Positions 26,249-34,699 of a DNA stretch of 64,000 nt are shown here, in pieces; the stretch's first letter is position 1, and the number at the start of each line of letters is the position of its first letter. Below the pieces are notes generated by a model. The model ran no database searches. It was not told the DNA's origin and saw only the letters and a list, made by a program, of their open reading frames with translations. This DNA comes from Phycisphaerales bacterium (GTDB taxonomy: Bacteria > Planctomycetota > Phycisphaerae > Phycisphaerales > UBA1924): the NCBI GenBank assembly GCA_020845755.1, contig JADLFE010000033.1:496001-560000 (forward strand). Reading direction: 5' to 3'. Made by a program: the position numbers and the translations under genes.

Positions 26249-26512
26249 TCAGTCGGCGTTCTGTTCACCCACGCTGGCGGTAGCGGTGGCGGTCGTGCCG
26301 GTGAGTTCAACGGGCTGGACCTGCAGGTTGGCGGCGGCGATGTTCTGTCGGGTTTGCTGCTCGAAGAGGAAGGTGCCGAATCGGTCGCCCGCGCCGAAGC
26401 GGTTCTCGCTTCGGTAGGTGGTGACCGAGTTGGAAGAGGTCGAGCAGCCGGCCAGCGCGGCGACGACCAGGAGTGCGGCGGGGACCATCAACTTGCAGCG
26501 AATCGAGCGCAT
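26249..26512 (-). CDS. Small lipoprotein encoded opposite to the T6SS genes
   Basis: An 87-residue protein with MRSIRCKLM, a hydrophobic core and lipobox VAALAGC (Cys at about residue 23). The mature part is about 65 residues, Ser/Thr/Gln/Ala-rich, with RSENRFGAGDRFGTFLFEQQ the only distinctive stretch; I do not recognise a family. It is the only minus-strand gene inside the T6SS locus, and it has its own terminator. TagQ of Pseudomonas is an outer-membrane lipoprotein in the T6SS sensing branch, but there is no sequence basis for equating the two. Confidence 0.7.
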   Translation of the reverse strand: MRSIRCKLMVPAALLVVAALAGCSTSSNSVTTYRSENRFGAGDRFGTFLFEQQTRQNIAAANLQVQPVELTGTTATATASVGEQNAD

Positions 26513-26760
26513 GAATCTCTCCTCCGGCCGTGCTTCCGTCGGCCTGGGTGAGCAGATCGGTTGCGGGCGAGACGTGCTGGGGCGGAGTGCGCGGAAATTG
26601 CGTGATCGGACCGCGTGGACGGAGGGTTGAGCGGGGTCGGTGGGCTGTGGTGGGTGGGCGAGGGTTGCGGGGGAGGCGGGTCGGGGCGGTTTCGCGTGTA
26701 GCCACGCGGTCTGTATGATGTCGGCCGTGGTTTTCGGGCTGAAGGCTTTGGGGGGGTTGC

Positions 26761-27696
26761 GTGTACGACGCGTCGAACGAGATTTCCCGGAAGGTGCAGG
26801 CGCTGGTCGGGCGTTTGCGGGTGGCGCAGAGCCTGCTGGCGGACGAGTCGGCGGAGGTTCGTCGCGAGCAATTGGACGGGGAGATCTCGCGTGCGATCAA
26901 GGTGGTGTCGACGGGAGATCGCGAGGCATTTCTGCGAGAACTTCTGGCGGCATTCCCGACGTTCGAGGGGGGTGTGCCGGCCAAGGACGGGCGTCCGGCG
27001 CCGGTGCAGACCCAGGTCGTAGAGGTGGTGAAGCCCCGTGACCTTTCCTTCGAGGAAGTGGTGGAATCGCTCGCCAAGCAGTGGGGCGGGGCCAGCCCGG
27101 AGCAGCGGTCGCGGGCCCAGGCGCGGCTATCGGCGGTTGGGCTGGGGCCTTCGTCGGGTGGGAGTGGCCTGACGGAGAGCCAGGTCGCCAAACTCCGCCA
27201 GTTGCTGACATTCAGCGCGGATGAACTTCCGCAGTCGGCACGGGTGCTTGAGATCTCGATGAAGATCATCGAGTTCGTGCTGGTGGTGGACGCGGTGGCG
27301 TGGGGGACGTGGGGGCACCTGGCCCCGTCGTCGGCGGTGCGTCGGAACGGGAAGATGCAGCGATTCCTGAAGGAATATCTGACGGGCCCGGGCGAGGCGT
27401 CGGGCGGGGGCACGACGGGGATGGAGTTGGATCGGCTGCGCGAGTTGTGCCGGGCCCTGACGTCGTCGATCGCGGGGGACGCGCCGCAGCGGGTGGCGGA
27501 CCGGTTCGGGTCGGCGTGTTCGCCCGGGGCGATCGAGGAGAGCATTCCCGATTCGGCGTTCCGGAGCAAGGACGCGGAGTGCTGGAAGACATTCAAGGCG
27601 AGGGTCCGCCCGTGGGACCAGGGCGGGATGGCGTCGGAGATCAAGCAGGCGGTGGTGAATTTCGTTGAGGACTGGATGAGGAAGCCGGGGCTGTAA
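26761..27696 (+). CDS. T6SS-locus protein resembling the C-terminal domain of TagH (FHA-type) without the FHA domain
   Basis: A 311-residue soluble protein starting at GTG. The N-terminal third is helical; residues from about 160 to 305 have the layout of the C-terminal domain of T6SS FHA proteins (TagH): a helix ARVLEISMKIIEFVLVVD, a middle segment with NGKMQRFLKEYL, a helix LRELCRALTSSI, then SPGAIEESIPDSAFRS and a C-terminal helix ending near VVNFVEDWM. The similarity is by pattern, not a database match. No forkhead-associated domain is visible. It sits 15 bp before tssK and is surely co-transcribed with it. In the canonical threonine-phosphorylation pathway the FHA protein reads the kinase output; a version without FHA next to a pseudokinase would fit a phosphorylation-independent circuit. 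Confidence 0.5.
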   Translation: MYDASNEISRKVQALVGRLRVAQSLLADESAEVRREQLDGEISRAIKVVSTGDREAFLRELLAAFPTFEGGVPAKDGRPAPVQTQVVEVVKPRDLSFEEVVESLAKQWGGASPEQRSRAQARLSAVGLGPSSGGSGLTESQVAKLRQLLTFSADELPQSARVLEISMKIIEFVLVVDAVAWGTWGHLAPSSAVRRNGKMQRFLKEYLTGPGEASGGGTTGMELDRLRELCRALTSSIAGDAPQRVADRFGSACSPGAIEESIPDSAFRSKDAECWKTFKARVRPWDQGGMASEIKQAVVNFVEDWMRKPGL

Positions 27697-27711
27697 TCCG
27701 CGGCCGCGTGC

Positions 27712-29133
27712 ATGGGAGTCGAGATGGGCAAGCAGACGCCACAAACTCAGGTCGGACCGCTCAGCCCGGTGCACTGGCACGAGGGGTTGTTTCTTCAGCC
27801 GCACCACCTGCAGACGATGGTTCGTCAGGGCGAGGAGCGGCTGTCGCGCGAGCGGCGGTTGGGGTGGTCGCATCCCTACGGCGTGGTGGACATGAGGCTG
27901 TCGGTGGACGCGTTGGAGAACCTGACGGTGCGGTTCGATCGACTGCGAGCGATCATGCCCAGCGGGCTGGAGATCGACGTGCCCGATACGACGGACCTGC
28001 CGGGGCTGGACATCAAGAAGGTGTTCGCGGCGACCAGCGGCGCGTTCACGGTGTCGCTGGCGGTCCCGCTGTGGCAGTCGGCGCGCGGCAACACGGTGGA
28101 CCCGGCGTCGGGCGCGGCGGGCTCGCAGGTGAAGCGACTGTACAACGTTTCGGAGACGACGCGTCCGGACGAGAACACGGGCGAGAACCGCCAGGCGATG
28201 CTGGTGCGGCGATTGAACGCGCGGCTGGTGGTCGAGGGGGACGATGTCAGCGACATGGAGGTGTTGCCGCTGGTGCGGATCGCGCACGCGACGGGCGACG
28301 ACATCGGGCGTCCTCAGCAGGACAAGACGTATGTTCCGCCGTGCCTGGTGCTGGGGGGATCAGGGGCGCTCCTGAACCTGGTGCGCGATCTGGGCAACCA
28401 GTTGGAGACGGCGCGTCGTGAGAGCGTGATCGAGTTGACGCGGGGCGGGTTTTCGATCGAGAACCTGCGGGGGATTCAGTACGAGCAGATGCTTCGACTG
28501 CGGACGCTGAACGTGTACGCGGCGCGGATCGCGTCGCTGGCGGGGGTGCCGGGGGTGACTCCGTTCGAGATGTATCTGGAGATGCGTGGGTGCCTCGGGG
28601 AACTGGCGGCGCTGACGCCGGACCGTGATCCGTGGGAGGCGCCGAAGTACGACCACGACAATCCGGGCGTGCCGCTGTTTGAGTTGGACCGTCGGGTGCG
28701 TCAGTTGCTGGCGCGGAGCAGCGTGCCGAAGTTCATCAAGGTGGCGTTCGCCAAGGACGGGGGCGTTCTGGCGGCGAACCTGGAGGACAAGCACATCACC
28801 AAGCCCAACGAGTACTTCCTGGGGATCAAGACCAAGATGGACCCGCTGGAACTGGCGAAGTTGGTGGAGGACGCGGACAAGTTCAAACTCATGCCGCGGA
28901 GCATGGAGCGGCTGATGATCTACGGCGTGCGACTGGCGGAGGAGCGTCACCCGCCGTACGAGTTGCCGGCGCAGGTGGGGCTGAACTATTTCCGTCTGCT
29001 TCGGGCCGAGAGCAAGCAGATGTGGGAGCGGATCGCGGCGGAGAAGAAGGTGGCGATCCGCTGGCCGGAGAGCGAGAAGTTCGAGTTTGCGGAGGTTCAC
29101 TTGTACATGACGGTGCCCGACGGGGGCGAATGA
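27712..29133 (+). CDS. tssK: T6SS baseplate protein TssK
   Basis: A 473-residue TssK. The N-terminal signature VHWHEGLFLQPHHLQ near residue 19 is diagnostic. TssK is the trimeric baseplate component that links the TssEFG wedge to the TssL/TssM membrane complex. Length is normal. ATG at 27712 or at 27724 may start it; the second has a GGGAG site 5 bases upstream. It is followed by tssL 140 bp downstream. Confidence 0.95.
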   Translation: MGVEMGKQTPQTQVGPLSPVHWHEGLFLQPHHLQTMVRQGEERLSRERRLGWSHPYGVVDMRLSVDALENLTVRFDRLRAIMPSGLEIDVPDTTDLPGLDIKKVFAATSGAFTVSLAVPLWQSARGNTVDPASGAAGSQVKRLYNVSETTRPDENTGENRQAMLVRRLNARLVVEGDDVSDMEVLPLVRIAHATGDDIGRPQQDKTYVPPCLVLGGSGALLNLVRDLGNQLETARRESVIELTRGGFSIENLRGIQYEQMLRLRTLNVYAARIASLAGVPGVTPFEMYLEMRGCLGELAALTPDRDPWEAPKYDHDNPGVPLFELDRRVRQLLARSSVPKFIKVAFAKDGGVLAANLEDKHITKPNEYFLGIKTKMDPLELAKLVEDADKFKLMPRSMERLMIYGVRLAEERHPPYELPAQVGLNYFRLLRAESKQMWERIAAEKKVAIRWPESEKFEFAEVHLYMTVPDGGE

Positions 29134-29273
29134 CGAGAATCGCCGGATTCCGGCGCGTGCCCTCCGTTGACGGGTCTTTCTGGTTCTTTGGCTGACTCTC
29201 TGGTCCTGATGCGGGTAGGAGAGAGCGGTGAGTTGGTTGGGCGCTCTGGATGGAGGGCGCCTTGGGAGGATCG

Positions 29274-29978
29274 ATGGCGACGCTCGTGGAGTTCTGTGAG
29301 CCATTGTTTCAGTACATCTGTCGTCTGAACCGGCTGGCCCGTCAGGGCGGTCTGGCGGACGGATCGCAGGTGCGTGCGGATCTTCGTCGGCTGATCGGGG
29401 AGGACCTGAAGTCCAAGGCCGAGGGAGCGGGGCTGGGCGAGCCCTACGCGAAGGTTCGGCTGCCGCTGATCTATTTCGTGGACTACATGGTTCGGGAGAG
29501 TTCACTTCCGTTCGCGCGGTCGTGGAAGCACCTGCAGGAAGAAGAGCTGAAGCGGATCGCGGGTGATCAGGACTTTTTCGTGCAGTTGGACGACACGCTG
29601 GCGGAGGCGGGGGAGGCGGCCAACCAGCGTCTGGCGGTGTATTACAACTGCCTGGCGCTGGGGTTCAAGGGGATGTACACGGGTCAGTCGGACGGCCCGA
29701 ACTTCCTGCGGAAGAAGATGCTGGAGATCGCCTCGCGGATCCGCCCGCTGATGGACGCGGAGGAGAACGCGAAGATCTGCCCCGAGGCGTACGACAAGGT
29801 GGACACCCGCAAACTCGAGATCGAATCGGCGCCGAGCATCGTGCGCTGGGTGGTGGTGCTGGTGGTGATGGTGGTGGCGTTGCTGGCGGCCAACAAGGTG
29901 GGGTACGACGAGGCGACCAGGACGATCGGCAAGGCGTTGAACGGGATCGTGAACAACACGCCGGCGGGATCGAAGTAG
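29274..29978 (+). CDS. tssL: T6SS inner-membrane protein TssL (DotU/IcmH type), short form
   Basis: A 234-residue protein. A soluble cytoplasmic helical domain carries RLPLIYFVDYMVRESSLPF and LAVYYNCLALGFKGMY, both typical of DotU/TssL. A single C-terminal TM lies near residues 190-212 (VRWVVVLVVMVVALLAANKV). There is no OmpA-type peptidoglycan-binding extension. ATG 29274 is chosen because GGGAGGA precedes it; ATG 29250 is in frame but lacks a site. It is followed by tssM 79 bp downstream. Confidence 0.9.
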   Translation: MATLVEFCEPLFQYICRLNRLARQGGLADGSQVRADLRRLIGEDLKSKAEGAGLGEPYAKVRLPLIYFVDYMVRESSLPFARSWKHLQEEELKRIAGDQDFFVQLDDTLAEAGEAANQRLAVYYNCLALGFKGMYTGQSDGPNFLRKKMLEIASRIRPLMDAEENAKICPEAYDKVDTRKLEIESAPSIVRWVVVLVVMVVALLAANKVGYDEATRTIGKALNGIVNNTPAGSK

Positions 29979-30057
29979 CGGGTCGCGGGGGCGTCGCGGG
30001 TCGGGTGGATGAAGAGGTCGAACGCGTCCGGGGCGTCCGGGCGATCAGGATAAGCAC

Positions 30058-33000
30058 ATGGCAGGGACGATCGAAATGGTGCGGGTGTTGGCGCAGGCCT
30101 CCTCGGGTCTGAGCGGGGTGCTGAAGTTCTTCGGGCTCTCGCCCATGATGCTTCTCATCATCGTGGTGGGGCTGGTGGTGGCGATCGGCGCGTGGTGGCT
30201 GGTCAAGTTCGTCTACAAGCACCGCGAGAAGGCCAAGGAACTGACGCTGGTGCGTCGGATGTTCGCGTCGGCGTCGGGCGGGCCGGCGGCGGGGGCGGAC
30301 CCGGCCAAGCGTGCGGCGATCGACAACATGCGTCGGTCGTTCGAGGAGGGTGTGGAGAAGTTCCGGGCCGCGGGCAAGAACGTGTACACGCTCCCGTGGA
30401 TCCTGCTGGCGGGCCCGTCGGGCTCGGGGAAGACCGAGGCAATCCGCCACTGCAACGTGGGCTTCCCGCCGGGGCTGCAGAACTATCTGCAGGGCGCGGG
30501 TGGCACGCTGAACATGCACTGGTGGTTCACCAATGACGCGGTGATCCTGGATACGGCCGGGCGCATCTTCATGGAGAACGCGGCCCAGGGGGGCGGGGAC
30601 GAGTGGCGCGAGTTGCTCAAGATGCTCAAGCAGGTTCGTCCCTTGTGCCCGGTGAACGGGCTGCTGCTGTGCATCGGCGTGGACAGTCTGATCCAGGACT
30701 CGGGGGACGCGATCCAGGAGAAGGCCGGGAAGATCGCGCAGCAACTCGACACCATCCAGCGTGAGTTGGACGTGCGATTCCCGGTGTACGTGGTGGTGAC
30801 CAAGTGCGACCTGATCACGGGCTTCCGCGAGTACTTCGACAAACTGACCGATCCGACGCTGCAGCACCAGATGCTGGGGTGGTCCAACCCCGCGCCGCTG
30901 GACACCGCGTTCCGCCCGGAGCAGGTGTCGGAGCACCTGGACAGCGTGCGTCAGCGCCTGCTGCGTCGTCGCTACGCCCTGACGATCGATCCGGTGAACA
31001 GCGACGATCCGCAGGCCCGGCGTGCCGACCAGGTCGACGCGCTGTTTGCGCTCCCCGACAGCATCGCCAAGTTGTCGTCGCGTCTGCGTCACTACCTGGA
31101 ACTGATCTTCGTGCAGGGCGAGTGGTCGCCCAAGCCGCTGTTCCTGCGCGGCATCTATTTCACCTCGTCCATGCGTCAGGGGGCGGCGCTCGACGAGGAG
31201 GTGGCGAGCATGCTCAACATCCCGGTGGGGCAGCTCAAGGGTGGCGCCTCGGCGGAGCGTTCGTACTTCCTGCGTGACGTTTTCAAGGAGAAGGTCTTCC
31301 GGGAGAGCGGGCTTGTGACGCGGGCGTCGAACGTCAACGCCCAGTTGTCGCGTCAGCGTCTGCTGGCGGTGGGCTCGGCGATCGCGGCGGCGGTGGTGCT
31401 GCTGGGCCTGACGCTGTTCTCGTCGTATTCGTTCCGCCAGGAAGTCGGGCAGAAGGAGGAGTCGTGGAACACGCTGTGGGGCGGGATGGCGGACCTGTCG
31501 CCGGTGGGCCTGGGCGGGGCGTCGCCGGTCTATCGCGAGGCGAAGGACATCAAGTTCGGTCTCGATGAGGTCAACCGCGCCGGCGCGGTGGCGCGATCGC
31601 GTGAACTGGCGGAGAACCCGCCGAGCGTTCCCATCCTGCTCAGGCCGATGGACATGGTGGGCATGATCAGCAAGGGCACCCTGTCGGGCCAGTTGAAGGA
31701 GGCCTCGGCGGCGTTGGTGGAGCGTTCGGTGCTGGCGCCGATGATCGAGCAGTCGCGGAAGACGATGGTGGTGGACGGGAACGGCGCGCGTCCCTGGGAC
31801 GAGGCGTCCACGCGCACGCTCGCGGGACTGATCCGCGTTGAGCGGGGCACGACGGGCTCGTCGCTGACCGACGACCTGACGGCGTTGGCCAAGGGCGCGA
31901 GCACCCCCGGCGTGATGCCCGAGCCGCTGGATGTTTCGGCGCTGGCGCAGTACGTGCTCCCGGCGGCGGAGTTCGACAAGGCCAAGCCCGACGTGGAGAA
32001 CCTGCAATCGCTGGTGTCGTGGACGTACGACCGGGGGGCGGGCAAGTGGCCTCCCGCGGCGTTGGGCAAGGACGCCAAGCCGATCATGGCGGGCGCCAAG
32101 TCGTTCATCGAGTATTGGAAGTCTCCAGAGAAGCGCAGCGAGAAACTGCGGCTGGTAGGCGAGTTGGTCGAGTCGCTGGCGGCGTTCGAGAAGGCAGAGA
32201 AGGACCTGTCGGACAAGGTGGCGGGGTGGAAGGCCAATCCGCCGAAGAGCCTGAAGGGCGCGCGCGGGTATGACGCGTTTGTCGCGGAGTGGAAGGATGT
32301 GTACACGGCGCTGGCGTCGGCGCAGGCGCGGGTGAATACGGCGGTGGATGCGTCGAAGTTTGATCCCGCGACGCTGGAGGCGTCGTTGAAGGAGGCCGAG
32401 ACGCAGTTGCGTCTGCAGGCCGAGGGCGCATACGCGCTGGTGCTGGGCGCGCCGCGTGCGGGCGGTGCGACGACGGGCACGTCGACGACCACGGGGGTGT
32501 CGGCGGTGGACCAGGCCGAGACGAAGGCCAAGGAGGCGTCGACCAAGGCGCAGGCGCTGCTTGCGATGGCGAACTCGCCCTGGCCGGATGACATCAGGAC
32601 GGTGAAGACGGACCTGGAGAAAGCGCGAGACGAGCTTCTGACCCGGGGGTTGTCGGAGCGGCTGGCGTCGATCCGCGCGTACCTGGGCGAGGGAGGCGGG
32701 GGCGCGAGGCTTCTGGCGAAGGTGGGCGAGGCGCGGGCGTACCAGGCGCGTGCCCGGGCGTACGAACTGGCCGACGCGTCGCTGAAGGTGGAGACGCCCA
32801 AGCCGTCGTGGGGCGAACTTTCAACGGCGGGAGCGGGCGTTGATGCGAAGTTGTCGGACCTGAAGAACCAGATCAACCAGGCGACCAGTTCGCTGTCGCA
32901 GGGCAGCGCCAAGGAGAACGCGGAGTTCGTGCTGCAGATGGGCGCGCGAGGCGCCAGGACCGCGATGGTGGCGGCGGCGCTCACGGGCGCGTCGTCGGAC

Positions 33001-34581
33001 GTGAGTTGGGTCAACGACCGCGTGAAGACGTTGTCGGCGGCGCGACCGGCGAACACGGAGGGGATCATCCCGTCGTCCAAGTTGGGCGTGACGCTCACGC
33101 TCCCCATGACGATGCTGGACCAGAAGAAGTTGTCTCCGGAGCAGCGCGTGGACCCCAACGCGGCGGCCATGATCTTCGCGGACCTCGTCCAGGTCAACGG
33201 CGCCGTCGGTGACAAGGACCCGACGGCGTTCGACGACGAGACCATTCGTCGCCAGGCGGGCGAGGCGCGGGGCGCGATCGCGCGTTATGCGGGCGCGTAT
33301 TTCACGGCGTGGACGAGCGACATGCTCAGGCAGGCCGAGCCTCAGCAGCCTGAATCCTGGGGTGATGCGAAGCGCGAGATCGGGCGTCTGGCGTCGAACA
33401 CGGGCGACGCGTGCGACAGCCTGCGTGTGATCGCGGAGGTGATGAAGGCGGCGATCAGCGCGCCGGGGCTGAAGGAATCCGGGGGCGTGAAGCCCGAGGA
33501 CCTGCAGGCGTGGATCGACGCGCTGAACGCCGACATCACGAAGATCGAGGGCTCGGCGTACCGCGACGATCGTCGCCAGGACATGGGCGAGCGATTCGGC
33601 AAGTTGCCCGATCAGGCCGCGGACGCCAAGACACGTATCGGCGACCTGCCGGGCGCGGGTTTCCGCCAGCGGTACCTGCGGGAGATGCCGGACCGTCCCG
33701 AGGGGGGCAAGGGTCCGGGCCAGCGCTACTGGGACCTGGCGCGCGTGCGCTTCGTGCAGGCGTTGTCGGACCAGTTCGGTAAGGAGAGCGGCAACCTGCT
33801 GCGCAACAAGGCGGCGTTCCGCAAGACGCCGCTGGTGATGGAGCGCGGCGCGGAGGCTGGCGGGGCGTTGTCGGTGGAGGAGATCAAGCAGTTCTTCAAC
33901 GCGCTGCCGTCGGTGGCGGAGGTTCAGAAGAGCGCCGGAGGGCCGGAGGCGGCGCTGGCGGCGGGCGGACAGACCGTTGTTGTTCCCGCCGATTCGGCGC
34001 TGGCGACCATGTTCGGCGGGAGCGGGTTTGAGAACCAACCGCAGCTCTTGGCGGCTCTCCGGGCTTGGTCACCCTGGGTCGCGGGCACCAGCGCCGCGGG
34101 CGAGGTGAAGGTGACGATCTCGTCGCTGACGGACCTTGGCTTCAACGAGTCGGCGTCGCAGTTGGAAAAGACCGAGGGCGTGCTGAACGCGGCGGGCGTG
34201 TTCAACAAGGTGAGTATGAAGTTTGGCGAGCAGTCGGGGGTGGCGACGAACACGGACGGGCAGAAGGTTCTGGTGGGCGATGCGCCGATCCCCGCGGGCA
34301 AGGGGCTGACGATCCAGTTCTTCAAGGCGACGGGCGACGCCGAGGCGGCCGCGACGCGGACGCTCGTGACGCCGTGGCACGTGCTGGAACTGATCGCGGA
34401 GCCCGACGCGTCGCCGACCGAGGGCGGGAAGCCCAAGGCGCCCGACGCGGAGAGCGCGGAGTGGCGTGTGCCGGTGCAGTTCAGCGAGGGCGGGAAGAAG
34501 TACTACATGTGGCTGGGTTTGAAGTTCAGCGGGCCGGTGCCCTCGCGGAAGGTGTGGCCGACGGGCGACAAGTGGAAGTGA
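30058..34581 (+). CDS. tssM: T6SS inner-membrane protein TssM (IcmF type)
   Basis: A 1507-residue IcmF-family protein, at the upper end of the usual range. N-terminal TM helices cover about residues 28-55. A cytoplasmic GTPase-like domain carries Walker A GPSGSGKT (119-126) and VILDTAGRI. A further TM near residues 437-458 (GSAIAAAVVLLGLTLFSS) leads to a large periplasmic region. The C-terminal part, which in other systems binds TssJ, ends FSEGGKKYYMWLGLKF. Together with TssL and the TssJ candidate it would form the trans-envelope complex. It is 118 bp upstream of the tagF fusion. Confidence 0.95.
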   Translation: MAGTIEMVRVLAQASSGLSGVLKFFGLSPMMLLIIVVGLVVAIGAWWLVKFVYKHREKAKELTLVRRMFASASGGPAAGADPAKRAAIDNMRRSFEEGVEKFRAAGKNVYTLPWILLAGPSGSGKTEAIRHCNVGFPPGLQNYLQGAGGTLNMHWWFTNDAVILDTAGRIFMENAAQGGGDEWRELLKMLKQVRPLCPVNGLLLCIGVDSLIQDSGDAIQEKAGKIAQQLDTIQRELDVRFPVYVVVTKCDLITGFREYFDKLTDPTLQHQMLGWSNPAPLDTAFRPEQVSEHLDSVRQRLLRRRYALTIDPVNSDDPQARRADQVDALFALPDSIAKLSSRLRHYLELIFVQGEWSPKPLFLRGIYFTSSMRQGAALDEEVASMLNIPVGQLKGGASAERSYFLRDVFKEKVFRESGLVTRASNVNAQLSRQRLLAVGSAIAAAVVLLGLTLFSSYSFRQEVGQKEESWNTLWGGMADLSPVGLGGASPVYREAKDIKFGLDEVNRAGAVARSRELAENPPSVPILLRPMDMVGMISKGTLSGQLKEASAALVERSVLAPMIEQSRKTMVVDGNGARPWDEASTRTLAGLIRVERGTTGSSLTDDLTALAKGASTPGVMPEPLDVSALAQYVLPAAEFDKAKPDVENLQSLVSWTYDRGAGKWPPAALGKDAKPIMAGAKSFIEYWKSPEKRSEKLRLVGELVESLAAFEKAEKDLSDKVAGWKANPPKSLKGARGYDAFVAEWKDVYTALASAQARVNTAVDASKFDPATLEASLKEAETQLRLQAEGAYALVLGAPRAGGATTGTSTTTGVSAVDQAETKAKEASTKAQALLAMANSPWPDDIRTVKTDLEKARDELLTRGLSERLASIRAYLGEGGGGARLLAKVGEARAYQARARAYELADASLKVETPKPSWGELSTAGAGVDAKLSDLKNQINQATSSLSQGSAKENAEFVLQMGARGARTAMVAAALTGASSDVSWVNDRVKTLSAARPANTEGIIPSSKLGVTLTLPMTMLDQKKLSPEQRVDPNAAAMIFADLVQVNGAVGDKDPTAFDDETIRRQAGEARGAIARYAGAYFTAWTSDMLRQAEPQQPESWGDAKREIGRLASNTGDACDSLRVIAEVMKAAISAPGLKESGGVKPEDLQAWIDALNADITKIEGSAYRDDRRQDMGERFGKLPDQAADAKTRIGDLPGAGFRQRYLREMPDRPEGGKGPGQRYWDLARVRFVQALSDQFGKESGNLLRNKAAFRKTPLVMERGAEAGGALSVEEIKQFFNALPSVAEVQKSAGGPEAALAAGGQTVVVPADSALATMFGGSGFENQPQLLAALRAWSPWVAGTSAAGEVKVTISSLTDLGFNESASQLEKTEGVLNAAGVFNKVSMKFGEQSGVATNTDGQKVLVGDAPIPAGKGLTIQFFKATGDAEAAATRTLVTPWHVLELIAEPDASPTEGGKPKAPDAESAEWRVPVQFSEGGKKYYMWLGLKFSGPVPSRKVWPTGDKWK

Positions 34582-34699
34582 TCCCGGGTTTGATGCTCTG
34601 GTGTTCGCGGCCGCGTGCCGCGGGTTGAACGGTGACTGACTCGACGGAACGGCGCACCTGCTGGATTGCGTCCGGACCGGCGAACTGGGAACGACGACG

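Noticed and set aside
29665-32007. 780-codon minus-strand reading frame opposite tssL/tssM
   Set aside because: Composition is Arg/His/Leu-rich with no motif; both plus-strand genes are well-established T6SS proteins.
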